Origin: Rhodospirillales bacterium
Lineage (GTDB): Bacteria > Pseudomonadota > Alphaproteobacteria > Rhodospirillales > Defluviicoccaceae
NCBI GenBank assembly: GCA_007695045.1
Contig: REEP01000035.1
Span: 1-39,102 of the forward strand
Length of the DNA: 39,102 bases
Direction of reading: 5' to 3'
Positions 15,359 to 23,920 of the stretch are shown one piece after another; position 1 is the first letter of the stretch, and each line of letters starts with the position of its first letter. The notes beneath the pieces are model-generated. The model ran no database searches. It worked only from the letters and a program-made list of their open reading frames with translations, and was not told the origin of the DNA. The position numbers were made by a program, and so were the translations under genes.

Positions 15359-16633
15359 TCATTGCCGCGGGCCGGTCCGCAAGGTTCTCGAGTAGTTTCC
15401 GTCGTCGATCAATTGTCGCAGCAACGCACTGTCGGCAGCCCGCGTACTGATCCGGGGCAGGTTGAAGTAGAGCTCAAAAAGGAGCGAATCCGCCACGGTC
15501 ACCGCCTGGACCGCGGGCATGCCGGGCAGGTACTCCTGGAACACGCGCCGCCACAGATCCCGCCGGTCGCGTTCCGGCTCGGCGAGGATGCCGAACTCCG
15601 GCAGGAACAACGGCCGATCCGTGACCGTTCGCCAGGCTTCGTAGCCCGGGCGGAATACGGCTTCGAAGCTGCCCGTATCCTTGAAGTCCACCGGCCAGGC
15701 GGGGTCGATGAAGTAGACGCTCTGGCCGACCCAATCGATATAGTCATCGCCTGGGTAGTAGAACCGAGGGTGCAGCCATTTGCTCTGACCCTCGACGTTT
15801 TGCGTCATATATTGGTTGCCGGAATACATGAACCAGGTGACGTTATGCGCGCCTTCCTCGCGGAACAGGTCGATGACATGGATGAACAGGTCACGGATGC
15901 GTTCGGGACCGTCCGGCCAAGCCGGATCGCCGTACTGTCCGCAAATGTCGTCGACGGAGTCCATCCAGCGCCGGCCATCGGCACCGAAGGCGAACTGCCC
16001 CTGCCAGTTGAACTCGGCCACGATGGTCAACATGATCGGATGGCCCCAGTCCCGGATCTGGCGAGCGGTGGTCCGGATGAACTCGTCGTCGGCGCCATCC
16101 AGAATGCGCTGGAAGTGACCGTACGGGCGCTTGACGCGTGCCCAGAACCAGAATGAATCGATATCGCAGCAGTAGATGCTCCAGGCCAGCGCCAGGACGG
16201 AGCCCCGCTGGCGCAGGTGTTCCGCCAGTTGCAGCGGCCGAAGGTTGCCGTCTCCTTCGAGCGGCGCGTTGAAGGGTTGGGCAGGTTCTTCGCGACTGCT
16301 GGCGTAGTCATACCAGTCGTGAAAGGTGAACACGATTGGCGGAAAGCCGCCGGTACTCCCGGCGAACGCGTCGATCTCCTCCGGTGATGCCGGGATCTGA
16401 TAGGATCCGATGTAGGGCCCTTGAGCGGGGGGCAGTACCGCGGCCGCCGTCGGCGCCGGGCGGGTGCGGGGCATGGGCGGTGCGACATCCTCCCGGCAAG
16501 AGCGGTCGGCCCCGGAACGGAGTTCCCGATCAAGTTCCAGATCGGGGCCGATGCCAGATGCGGCCGCTCCTTGGCCGAGACCCACGGCCGCTGCGACCAG
16601 TAACACCGGCAAAAGATGTCGTCGGAATTTCAT
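15359..16633 (-). CDS. Secreted glycoside hydrolase, GH26-like (clan GH-A TIM barrel)
   Basis: This 424-aa protein begins with a clear signal peptide (MKFRR then a hydrophobic stretch, likely cut near AAASG, about residue 26). GH26 enzymes hydrolyse beta-mannans and related glucans with retention. E207 in AEFNW fits the acid/base glutamate of the E-[MF]-N motif, and E346 in LPEFG fits the nucleophile at the end of strand 7. HDWYDY at about 105-110 and WSIYCCDID at 151-159 lie on earlier strands. The ATG at 16633 has GGGAGAG upstream; a 10-residue upstream extension has no support. In a polysaccharide locus it could trim the nascent polymer or aid release in the periplasm. Family assignment is from motifs only. 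Confidence 0.78.
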   Translation of the reverse strand: MKFRRHLLPVLLVAAAVGLGQGAAASGIGPDLELDRELRSGADRSCREDVAPPMPRTRPAPTAAAVLPPAQGPYIGSYQIPASPEEIDAFAGSTGGFPPIVFTFHDWYDYASSREEPAQPFNAPLEGDGNLRPLQLAEHLRQRGSVLALAWSIYCCDIDSFWFWARVKRPYGHFQRILDGADDEFIRTTARQIRDWGHPIMLTIVAEFNWQGQFAFGADGRRWMDSVDDICGQYGDPAWPDGPERIRDLFIHVIDLFREEGAHNVTWFMYSGNQYMTQNVEGQSKWLHPRFYYPGDDYIDWVGQSVYFIDPAWPVDFKDTGSFEAVFRPGYEAWRTVTDRPLFLPEFGILAEPERDRRDLWRRVFQEYLPGMPAVQAVTVADSLLFELYFNLPRISTRAADSALLRQLIDDGNYSRTLRTGPRQ

Positions 16634-16730
16634 GCCATACTCTCCCGCATTCGGCACTAACAAGGCGTTGATGACGTGGGGTGGGGACGCGATTCTTCGA
16701 GGCGCGTGTGGCTCGGCCGCCCGGCGCCGG

Positions 16731-17591
16731 TCAATGCGCCATGAGAAGAGGCAATGGGGCGTGTTCGATCAGGTGGCGGGTGACGCCGCCCAGGATTAGT
16801 TGGCGCAGCCGGCTGTGGGTGTAGGCCCCCAGCACCAGGAGATCGATCCGATCGGCCGCTGCCGCCGTCAACAGCGTTTCCCCGATCGATCCCTTGTCTT
16901 CCGGAAGCGCGCCCAGCGCGGCGGCAATACCATGCCAGGCCAGGAACGCTACCAATCCATCGCCGCTTTCGCGGGTCACCTCCGTCTCCACCGCATAGAC
17001 CCGGACGGTGTCGGCATGATGGAGCAGCGGCAAGGCCGAACTGACCGCCCGCGCCGCCTCGGCGCTGCCGTTCCAGGCGATGGCGATCCGTGTGCCCGTC
17101 ACGGCGACCGGCTGGCCGCCGGCGATCAGCACCGGCCGACCACTTTCGAACAGGGCCGCATCCAAGGTGGCGCGGGCGAACGGGTCCCCGTCGTCCCGAG
17201 CATGCCCGATCACGATGAGGTCCGAAAGCCGGCCCTCGCGCACGGTGACGTCATCCTCCCGGCCGACCACCTCAAGAAACCGGGTGGACGAGCCGGTGGC
17301 ACCGGCCTTCTCCCGGATCTCCAATCCGGCCTCGGCGCGCATCGATTCGAACCGATCTCGCGCCTTGGCCGCCCGTGCCTCGGCTTCCTTCTCGGTGAGG
17401 ACGATCAACTCCTCCACCATGGCGCCGGAAACCCCTTCGCCCAGCAAGGGGACCGTGGCCTTAGGGTCGGCGCGCACATGCAGCACCGCGACGTGGGCGT
17501 CCAGTCCTCGTGCCAGCCCGAACGCCCAGTGCAGCGCCCTCTCTCCTGCGTCGCTCGCGCTGAACGGAACCAGAATTCGACGGATCGACAT
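16731..17591 (-). CDS. Tandem universal stress protein (UspA family)
   Basis: This 286-aa protein has two Usp domains. The first opens IRRILVPFSASDAGERALHWAFG; the second begins near residue 167 with RIAIAWNGSAEAARAV. The end LGAYTHSRLRQLILGGVTRHLIEHAPLPLLMAH matches the G-rich ATP-binding region of ATP-type Usp proteins, with only small changes. The first domain has no comparable G-rich loop and may not bind nucleotide. The start has GGGAG nine bases upstream. It follows the kinase/P-loop gene on the same strand after 128 bases. A stress-survival role is known for the family; the signal here is unknown. Confidence 0.9.
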   Translation of the reverse strand: MSIRRILVPFSASDAGERALHWAFGLARGLDAHVAVLHVRADPKATVPLLGEGVSGAMVEELIVLTEKEAEARAAKARDRFESMRAEAGLEIREKAGATGSSTRFLEVVGREDDVTVREGRLSDLIVIGHARDDGDPFARATLDAALFESGRPVLIAGGQPVAVTGTRIAIAWNGSAEAARAVSSALPLLHHADTVRVYAVETEVTRESGDGLVAFLAWHGIAAALGALPEDKGSIGETLLTAAAADRIDLLVLGAYTHSRLRQLILGGVTRHLIEHAPLPLLMAH

Positions 17592-17719
17592 GCTACCGCA
17601 CTCCCGCGCGGCCGCCCGCTGCGGCCATGCCGTTCTTCACATCCCGGTCATGATGGCGCCGCCGTGGGTAAAAAGCCAGAGCGGCAACCGGCCGCAGTCG
17701 CAGCCCTTAAAGATCCGGC

Positions 17720-19273
17720 TCAGGCGAGACCCAGCAGCTTGAGCCCGGCCCGAGTGTTTTGATCCTTGGTGCCGCTGGTGTCCAGGCGGGTCCATGTCAT
17801 CGGCCCCACATCATGCTGCAGCTGCAGGCGCACCACCCAGGCGGTGGCATCGGATACGTTGCGGGTACGTCGGGTCACCCGTTCCTGCATCACCTCCGGC
17901 GAGGCCTCCAGCCAAACCCCGTGGAACGGGACCCCCACCTCGTGCGCCACCTGTTCGATCGCTTGGCGCTCCTCCGGCTCGCCGAAGACCGCGTCGGCGA
18001 TCACCGACTGGCCTGCGATCAGGACCCGCCGACATTCGTCGTACACGGCGCGGTAGGTGCGCTCGGTCATCCGCTTGGAGTAGCCGCCGGGCCCGAGCCG
18101 TTGTCCCAACGGGATGCCGGCCAGGCGTTTGCGGGTGCTGTCGGTTCGGACCACCCGGGCGCCGGGGGCCATGCCCAGGTGCGGGCTGAGCCAGCGGGCC
18201 ATCCGCGACTTGCCGCTGCCGGACAGGCCGCCAATAGCAATCAGCCGCGGCGGTATCGGCGTCAGATAGTCCAGCGCGCGATCGAGATAGCTGGCCATCT
18301 CGGCCACCACCTCTCCGGCGTCGGCACGATCGGGATGCGGGGCGAGGCTGGCGGCAAGGACATGGCTGCGGATCGCTGCCCGGAGCGACAGGAACAAGGG
18401 CATCGCCCCGAGGCCGCCGGCATCGCCGGTGTTGTCCAGATAGCGGTTCAGCAGGATGCTCGCCATGTCGCGGAGGCCGCGGTGGTCCAGGTCCATCACC
18501 AGAAATGCGGTGTCATACAGCACGTCGATATCGGCCAACTCGGCGCTGAACTCGATGGCATCGAACAGCGTGGCCTGACCCTTGTGCAGGAAGATATTGC
18601 GCAAGTGCAGGTCACCATGGCAGTGGCGAACCATCCCGGCGGCCCGGCGTTCCTCCAGCAACTGCTCGGTGCCGGCAAGCGCCCGCCACGAGGCTTCGCC
18701 CAGCTTCCGCATCTTGTCGGAATCCAGCAGGCCAGTGGCGCTTTCGGCGAAGCAACGGGTATTGGATTCAATGATCCGGGCGATGGCGCCGCGGCCGCCG
18801 GCATCGGTCACCTGGCGCGCACCCTGATGGAAGCGGGCGATGGTATCGGCGAGATCCTCCATGGCGTAGCGGTCCAACACGCCTTTTTGTGCGAGGCGAT
18901 CGAACAGGGTCGCCTGATCGAACCGTCCCATTTCCACCAGCCAGTCCACCGGCTCTCCATGTGGATCGCCGCGGGGACCGAGCCTGAGTGAGCCGCGCTC
19001 ATCGCGGCTCACCGGCAGCACCGCGAGGTAGATATCGGGTGCCGTGCGCTTGTTGATGCGCAGTTCCGCCTGGCAGAAGCGGCGGCGCTGGTCCGCCGTG
19101 GAATAGTCGAGGTACGGAAATTTGACCGCTCGCTTCAGCTTGTAGGCGCGATCGCCGGCCAGGAAGATCACCGAAGCATGGGTTTCGATCACGTCAACGT
19201 GGTCGACGCTGCCGCCGTAGGTTCCCGGTCGTGACAGGAACCCGATGACCTCGCTCTGGTCCTCGACGATCAT
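17720..19273 (-). CDS. APH-like kinase fused to a P-loop NTPase (COG2187/COG0645 type)
   Basis: This 517-aa protein joins two kinase folds. The N-terminal half resembles aminoglycoside phosphotransferases: an AYKLKRAV lysine segment (about 43-50), HGDLHLRN at 219-226 as the catalytic loop, and FDAIEF at 237-242. The C-terminal half has the Walker A motif GGLSGSGKS at 348-356 and resembles small-molecule or gluconate/shikimate-like kinases. Such fusions are widespread in proteobacteria, but their substrate is not established to my knowledge. The start has GGGAGG eight bases upstream. It lies between a cation transporter and a stress protein, which gives no strong clue to the substrate. Confidence 0.87.
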   Translation of the reverse strand: MIVEDQSEVIGFLSRPGTYGGSVDHVDVIETHASVIFLAGDRAYKLKRAVKFPYLDYSTADQRRRFCQAELRINKRTAPDIYLAVLPVSRDERGSLRLGPRGDPHGEPVDWLVEMGRFDQATLFDRLAQKGVLDRYAMEDLADTIARFHQGARQVTDAGGRGAIARIIESNTRCFAESATGLLDSDKMRKLGEASWRALAGTEQLLEERRAAGMVRHCHGDLHLRNIFLHKGQATLFDAIEFSAELADIDVLYDTAFLVMDLDHRGLRDMASILLNRYLDNTGDAGGLGAMPLFLSLRAAIRSHVLAASLAPHPDRADAGEVVAEMASYLDRALDYLTPIPPRLIAIGGLSGSGKSRMARWLSPHLGMAPGARVVRTDSTRKRLAGIPLGQRLGPGGYSKRMTERTYRAVYDECRRVLIAGQSVIADAVFGEPEERQAIEQVAHEVGVPFHGVWLEASPEVMQERVTRRTRNVSDATAWVVRLQLQHDVGPMTWTRLDTSGTKDQNTRAGLKLLGLA

Positions 19274-19363
19274 GGCGGCGGCCTCCCTTGCCGATTTTGG
19301 CGGGCAGCCTAACCGCTTGAGCCCTCAAGGCAAGGGCGGAAACGTCCTTGTGCCCGGCGCTGA

Positions 19364-20296
19364 TCAGCGGAAGAAGGCTTTCGGCTCAGGGATGCCGTGG
19401 GGATCCTGATGGATCAGAACCTCGGCGCCGGGGATCACCTGTTGCACGCCGCGCATGACCTGATCCCCGATGGTGTGGGCATCGAGCAGGGTCAGGCTCG
19501 GGTCCATCTCCAGATGCAGTTGCACGAAGGTGTCGGTCCCGGTGCAGCGGGTGCGGATGTCGTGAACGTCGATCACGCCGGGATGTCCCTTCGCCACCTC
19601 ACGGATCCGTTCCCGATCGGTTTCCGGCAATTCCCGATCCATCAGCAGGTCAAGGCTGCGCTTCAGGATACCGCGCGCGCCGTTGAGAATGAACAGCGCG
19701 ATGGCGATGGCGATCAGGGGATCGGCCACCAGCCATCCGAACTGCGTGCTCAGCACCAGGGCGAGGATCACCCCGGTGTTGGTGAGCAGATCCACGGCGT
19801 AGTGCAGCGCGTCGGCCCGAATGGCAATGGACCCGGTGCGCCGGGTGACAAACCGCTGGAACATCACCAGCGCCAGCGTCAGGGCCATGGAGAACGCCAT
19901 GACGGCGTAGCCGATCATGGAATTGCTGATCGGCGTCGGGTTGATCAGGCGCTCGCCGGCGTGGAACAGAAGGAACCCGGCTGAGCCCGCGATGAAGGCC
20001 GCCTGAGCCAGTCCGGCCAGCGGTTCCGCCTTGCCGTGGCCGAAGCGATGCTCCCGGTCCGGCGGTTGCAGAGCTTGGTGAATGGCCACGAGGTTGACCA
20101 GCGAGGCGGCGAGATCGAGCACAGAGTCGATCAAAGTGGACATCAGGCTGACTGACCCGGTGGCCAGCCAAGCCGACGTTTTGGCGATGATCAGGACCGT
20201 GGCAACACTGACCGAAGCCGCCGCCGCCAGCCGCTTCAGCCGGTCGCCGCTTTTTCTTTCCTGTTCAATCTCACGAATGATCCCGGCTTCCCTCAA
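19364..20296 (-). CDS. Cation diffusion facilitator (FieF-like Zn2+/Fe2+ efflux)
   Basis: This inner-membrane antiporter (310 aa) exports divalent cations in exchange for protons. Six hydrophobic segments are visible. D57/D61 (LIDSVLD) on TM2 and H165/D169 (HYAVD) on TM5 form the DD-HD metal site, typical of zinc/iron-type members such as Fie[12 protein letters not shown] lies in the TM2-TM3 loop. The C-terminal domain (about 215-310) is the cytosolic dimerisation/metal-sensing fold. The only reasonable start is TTG at 20296, which overlaps the pdxH stop as TTGA, so translation is probably coupled to pdxH. No ATG, GTG or TTG occurs in the next 30 codons. Confidence 0.9.
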   Translation of the reverse strand: MREAGIIREIEQERKSGDRLKRLAAAASVSVATVLIIAKTSAWLATGSVSLMSTLIDSVLDLAASLVNLVAIHQALQPPDREHRFGHGKAEPLAGLAQAAFIAGSAGFLLFHAGERLINPTPISNSMIGYAVMAFSMALTLALVMFQRFVTRRTGSIAIRADALHYAVDLLTNTGVILALVLSTQFGWLVADPLIAIAIALFILNGARGILKRSLDLLMDRELPETDRERIREVAKGHPGVIDVHDIRTRCTGTDTFVQLHLEMDPSLTLLDAHTIGDQVMRGVQQVIPGAEVLIHQDPHGIPEPKAFFR

Positions 20297-20874
20297 GGGT
20301 AGAGTTCCTCGACGGCCCAGCCGTCACCGGTCCGACGGTAGCAAAAGCGCATGTGCAGCCGGAACGGCCGGTCCTCCCAGAATTCGATGACATCGGGGAG
20401 CACACGATAGCCGGACCAGAACGGCGGCCTCGGCACCGCCCCGAGCGCAAAGCGGGCGGTATATTGGGCCACCCGCTTCTCCAGTTCCAGCCGCGCACTC
20501 AACGGCCGGGACTGCTTGGAAGCCCAGGCGCCCAGCTGACTGACGCGCGATCGGGTGGCGAAATATGCATCGGCCTCCTGGTCGCTGACCCGTTCGATCC
20601 GCCCTTCGACCCGCACCTGGCGGCGCATGGATTTCCAGTGGAAGCACAGCGCGGCTTGCGGATTGCTTTCCAGTTCCTGCACCTTGCGACTGCCGAGGTT
20701 GGTGTAGAATGCGAACCCGCGCAGATCGAGGCCCTTGAGCAGAACCATCCGCGCCGACGGTGCCCCGGACGGGGTGGCCGTTGCCAAGGTCATGGCATTG
20801 GGGTCATTGGGCTCCTTCTGCTCGGCTTCCTGCAACCAGGCGGCAAACAACGTAAACGGGTCATCGGCGGTCAT
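20293..20874 (-). CDS. pdxH: Pyridoxamine 5'-phosphate oxidase
   Basis: This 193-aa FMN enzyme oxidises pyridoxine or pyridoxamine 5'-phosphate to pyridoxal 5'-phosphate, the last step of B6 salvage. Family motifs run in order: [53 protein letters not shown], the [17 protein letters not shown] segment and the C-terminal [12 protein letters not shown]. It is slightly shorter than the E. coli protein, mainly at the N-terminus. The ATG at 20874 has GAGGG seven bases upstream; an ATG seven codons earlier is possible. Its stop overlaps the start of the cation efflux gene. Confidence 0.95.
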   Translation of the reverse strand: MTADDPFTLFAAWLQEAEQKEPNDPNAMTLATATPSGAPSARMVLLKGLDLRGFAFYTNLGSRKVQELESNPQAALCFHWKSMRRQVRVEGRIERVSDQEADAYFATRSRVSQLGAWASKQSRPLSARLELEKRVAQYTARFALGAVPRPPFWSGYRVLPDVIEFWEDRPFRLHMRFCYRRTGDGWAVEELYP

Positions 20875-21103
20875 GGCACGGCCCTCGGTTTCCAACTATC
20901 TGATTCGAAGGTCACCCGCTCGTGATCCGGTGTTCCTCGCGACGGCAACCTTACGGCATCATATTCCTGCCATGTTGCCGAGGCGTCCTGAAGACACCGC
21001 GGCTCTGGAAGCGGGTGAACGGGATCGCGCGTTCACGAAAAAGGCGGTTGCCTGAGGCTTCGGCTGAGGCCCGTATCCTGGATCACTGGAGGACACAAGC
21101 ACG

Positions 21104-21577
21104 ATGACTCTTCGGTCCGTCATTCCCGTCGCGCTGGCGGCGGCCCTGCTCGCCGGCTGTGACACCACCGGCGGCACCAAACAAACCATCGGCACCGCAG
21201 GCGGTGCGGCGCTCGGCGGCCTGCTCGGCGCGCAATTCGGTACCGGCACCGGCCAGTTGGCGGCGACCGCGGCCGGCACCATCGTGGGTGCTCTGGTCGG
21301 CGGCGAGATCGGCCGGTCCATGGACCGCACCGATCAGCTGTATGCCGCCCGGACGGCCCAGAATGCGCTGGAAAGCAATCCGGTCGGTCGCACGTCCACC
21401 TGGCGCAACCCCGACACCGGGGCGTCCGGGTCGATCACGCCGGTAAGCACGTCCTACACCGCGGCCGGTCAGCCGTGCCGCGACTTCAACAGTACCGTCG
21501 TGATCGACGGACGGCAGGAACGGCTGACCGGACGGGCCTGCCGGCAGGCCGATGGCAGTTGGCAGATCATCCGCTGA
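21104..21577 (+). CDS. Glycine-zipper surface-antigen-like outer membrane lipoprotein
   Basis: This 157-aa protein has a lipoprotein signal with lipobox LLAGC (Cys19 would be lipidated). A glycine-zipper 2TM segment follows (GTAGGAALGGLLGAQFGTGTGQ ... GTIVGALVGGEIG, about 30-70), then a C-terminal domain with STSYTAAGQPCRDF and LTGRACRQADGSW, typical of the RT0821/Lpp0805 surface-protein type. The two later cysteines may form a disulphide. GGAGG stands 11 bases before the start. It is divergent from pdxH. Members are thought to be envelope proteins; a specific role is not known. Confidence 0.86.
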   Translation: MTLRSVIPVALAAALLAGCDTTGGTKQTIGTAGGAALGGLLGAQFGTGTGQLAATAAGTIVGALVGGEIGRSMDRTDQLYAARTAQNALESNPVGRTSTWRNPDTGASGSITPVSTSYTAAGQPCRDFNSTVVIDGRQERLTGRACRQADGSWQIIR

Positions 21578-21670
21578 CGCCATGGTGTGACATGTCGCTG
21601 GACCGGCGCTCGCCTTTCAAGCGGCGACAGCGCCGTCCAGTGACGGCGGACCTTCGGAATTCAACACCGA

Positions 21671-22573
21671 ATGCGTGACCCATACCAAGTGCTTGGCGTC
21701 GCCAAGGGCGCCGACATCAAGGCGGTGAAGAAGGCCTACCGCAAGCTCGCGCGCGAACTGCATCCGGACCTCCACCCTGGCGATACCCAGGCGGAAAGCC
21801 GCTTCAAGGATGTCGCGGCGGCGTACGACTTTCTGTCGGATGCGGAGCAGAAAGCCAAATACGACCGTGGCGAGATCGACGCCAGCGGCGCGCCCAAGGC
21901 GGAACGGCGCTTTTACCGGACGTATGCGGAAGGGGATCCGGGTACGCGTTATCACGACCCGCAGGAATTCTTCCGCGATTTCCAGGACGCCGACATTTTC
22001 GCGGAGTTCTTCGGCGGCCGTGCCGGTCGCGCCGCCCGGGCGCGCGGTTCGGATGTTCGCGCCACCCTGGAAGTGGGCTTTCTCGATGCGATCAACGGAG
22101 CCGTCAAGGAGATCACACTGCCCGACGGCAAGCGTTTGAAGCTGACGATTCCGCCCGGTTCCGAGAATGGTCAGGTGCTGCGGTTGAAGGGGCAGGGCAT
22201 GCCCGGCATCGGCGGCGGACCGGCCGGCGACGTCAACATCGAGCTGAAGGTGCAGCCGCACCCGACGTTCCAGCGCGACGGTCAGGATATCCACTCCGAG
22301 GTGCCGATCACCCTGGCCGAGGCGGTGTTGGGCGGCAAGGTGGATGTCGCCACCGTGGACGGCACCGTCAGCCTTACCGTGCCGAGAGGGGCCAACTCGG
22401 GCACGCGGCTGCGCCTCCGCGGCAAGGGCGTGCCCGCCGCCGGTGGCGGCGGTCGCGGCGATCACTACGTCACTCTCAAGGTCGTTCTGCCCGAGCAGCC
22501 GGACCCGGAACTGAGCCGGTTCGTGGAGGAGTGGGCGGCGCGCCATCCCTATCGCGTGCGTGACCGGCAGTGA
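21671..22573 (+). CDS. cbpA: DnaJ-family co-chaperone, CbpA type
   Basis: This 300-aa Hsp40 has a J-domain at 1-70 with HPD at 31-33, which stimulates the ATPase of DnaK. A short linker follows, then C-terminal substrate-binding domains I and II (from about 125). The zinc-finger CxxCxGxG repeats of true DnaJ are absent, which identifies the CbpA/class B type. FLDAINGAVKEITLPDGKRL opens the first C-terminal domain. The start has only a weak ribosome-binding site. The next gene encodes its expected modulator CbpM, which supports the name. Confidence 0.9.
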   Translation: MRDPYQVLGVAKGADIKAVKKAYRKLARELHPDLHPGDTQAESRFKDVAAAYDFLSDAEQKAKYDRGEIDASGAPKAERRFYRTYAEGDPGTRYHDPQEFFRDFQDADIFAEFFGGRAGRAARARGSDVRATLEVGFLDAINGAVKEITLPDGKRLKLTIPPGSENGQVLRLKGQGMPGIGGGPAGDVNIELKVQPHPTFQRDGQDIHSEVPITLAEAVLGGKVDVATVDGTVSLTVPRGANSGTRLRLRGKGVPAAGGGGRGDHYVTLKVVLPEQPDPELSRFVEEWAARHPYRVRDRQ

Positions 22574-22604
22574 CAGACCGGCAGTAACGGACCGGAACCA
22601 GACC

Positions 22605-22931
22605 ATGACCAGCTTCGATGACATCGTGCGCATCTACCGGGTCGAGCGGGTGGACCTCACCGCCTGGATCGAGCGGCGGTGGGTGCGGCCGGCACACACG
22701 CCGGAAGGCTTCGTCTTCGATGATGTGGACGAGGCGCGGATCGCGCTGATCCGGGAGTTGCGCCAGGATCTGCTGGTGGATGACGAGGCTTTGGCCATGG
22801 TGCTCAACCTGCTGGACCAGCTCTACGCGGCGCGACAGATGCTGCGCACTGTGGAAGACGCGATCGAAGCTTGTCCCGAGCCGGTCCGGCGCGAGATCCG
22901 TGCCCGCCTCACGCGCTCACACGATACATGA
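22605..22931 (+). CDS. cbpM: CbpM-like chaperone modulator
   Basis: This 108-aa protein fits the MerR-like CbpM fold. In E. coli CbpM binds the J-domain of CbpA and blocks its action. The sequence opens SFDDIVRIYRVERVDLTAWIERRWVRP, then FVFDDVDEARIALIRELRQDL, the wing/helix order of MerR-like domains, and a helical C-terminus with NLLDQLYAARQMLR. The ATG at 22605 was chosen over an upstream in-frame start at 22560 that overlaps the cbpA end and lacks a site. The 31-base gap from cbpA contains two copies of GACCGGCAGTRAC and includes the cbpA stop. Confidence 0.85.
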   Translation: MTSFDDIVRIYRVERVDLTAWIERRWVRPAHTPEGFVFDDVDEARIALIRELRQDLLVDDEALAMVLNLLDQLYAARQMLRTVEDAIEACPEPVRREIRARLTRSHDT

Positions 22932-23372
22932 GCTGAACGTGATCCGACGCCCCCGCGGGTCGGCCATGGGCACGCTGCGCTACGATTGAAGCCGTTTCGG
23001 TGCGAAAAAGCGCGGTTCTGGGGCGAAAAAAACGCGTTTTTCCGAGCCAACCCATTGATACCAAACGAAAACAGCACGTCCGGCGCGCGCCGATGTATGC
23101 ATTTGTATACAAAAGTTATCATTTTGACGATTTTCGTGTTTAGAATCAGGCGCTTAGCATTTCAGCGCCGACGCTGCTTCCGGCATGCGTCGGGCCAACC
23201 CGACATCATGGCATAAAGTTACCGGCGAGGCAAGGTAAATGTTCCTAACGCCCCGGCCGGCCGGCGCTGTCGCGACGACAAACCGAGGCGTGTGGCGATG
23301 CTCCGTCCTTCCGGGATTGCTCCACGCAATCCGGCTACGGGCTTATCGAGGCCGACCGGAGCTTGACGCAGG
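22932..23372. other. Gene-poor AT-richer stretch between cbpM and a small gene
   Basis: No convincing gene is present on either strand. The stretch contains AAAAACGCGTTTTT (23028-23041), a perfect 14-bp palindrome which may be the end of the cbpA-cbpM transcript or a binding site, and TTTGTATACAAA (23102-23113). Bases 23090-23165 are distinctly AT-rich. Open frames crossing the region have no ribosome-binding site and no family motif. Confidence 0.6.
23102..23113. promoter_or_regulatory. 12-bp palindrome TTTGTATACAAA, candidate GntR-type operator
   Basis: The perfect palindrome lies in an AT-rich island. GntR-family regulators often bind sites of the TTGTATACAA kind. No gene starts close by on the plus strand, and the small minus-strand gene at 23373-23621 reads towards it, so the target is not clear. 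It may serve a small RNA or be a relic. Confidence 0.3.
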
Positions 23373-23621
23373 TCAAAGGGCTGCCGGCCGGGCGCGCAGA
23401 CCGGCACGCACGCCGTCCACGAGGCCGCGCAAGTCGGCTTCGCTCACGCGGTCGCACCGCATGATGGCCGCCGTTACGGGATCGCTGATCAGATCCTCGA
23501 CCGAAGGCTCGATCCCGCCTTCGGCAAAGTGTTCGTTCCGACCGCGCCGACGCCGCGGTGGGGGACGGCCGCCCGGTGCCCAGGCACGCCCGGATATGGT
23601 TTCGCAGGACAAACCCAGCAT
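23373..23621 (-). CDS. Small conserved-looking hypothetical protein
   Basis: This is an 82-aa protein of unknown function. The start is convincing: GGGAGGAAACT directly precedes the ATG, the best ribosome-binding site in this part of the window. The first third is rich in Gly/Pro/Arg (GGRPPPRRRRGR). The second half, SVEDLISDPVTAAIMRCDRV followed by SEADLRGLVDGVRAGL, looks like a folded pair of helices, and similar short proteins ending in a D-P-x(4)-V/I-M-x-x-D/C pattern occur in alphaproteobacteria, as far as I recall. No signal peptide or membrane segment is visible. It is isolated from other genes. Confidence 0.6.
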   Translation of the reverse strand: MLGLSCETISGRAWAPGGRPPPRRRRGRNEHFAEGGIEPSVEDLISDPVTAAIMRCDRVSEADLRGLVDGVRAGLRARPAAL

Positions 23622-23920
23622 AGTTTCCTCCCTTTTCGGCGAACCAGGACTCGCCGTTTTAGTTGCCGCAGCCCGGCTTTCCCGACAGGAAGCGGAGCGG
23701 GTGCCATCGCACGCGCCTGGATATTATTGGTCATTCAGTTGCGCGTACGCAGCCAAGGACGCTGCTTATCGGAGAACCTGACGTCGATAGCGCAACACCC
23801 AAACTAGTACTATACGCACGTGTGCACTGCAGCACAAGCGCAAGTATGGCGCTGCGAAACACTTTAAGTTAGGTTTGCAACTTAATCGCGTTAAACGGTG
23901 AGTTGTCTCCGTGCGGCGGG
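23622..23920. other. 299-base stretch without a recognisable gene
   Basis: This lies upstream of the small minus-strand gene and downstream of the DUF1223 gene, so it should hold the promoter of the first and the transcript end of the second. Bases 23800-23900 are AT-richer and contain CACGTG-centred symmetry near 23819. An open frame on the plus strand crosses it but shows no start signal or motif. Confidence 0.5.

Noticed and set aside
22562-22588. Two copies of GACCGGCAGTRAC between cbpA and cbpM as a regulatory repeat
   Set aside because: Only two short copies 14 bases apart, easily explained by local duplication around the stop codon.
23239-23781. Plus-strand frame of 180 codons in the gene-poor region
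   Set aside because: No start signal; it overlaps the small minus-strand gene, which has a much better ribosome-binding site.
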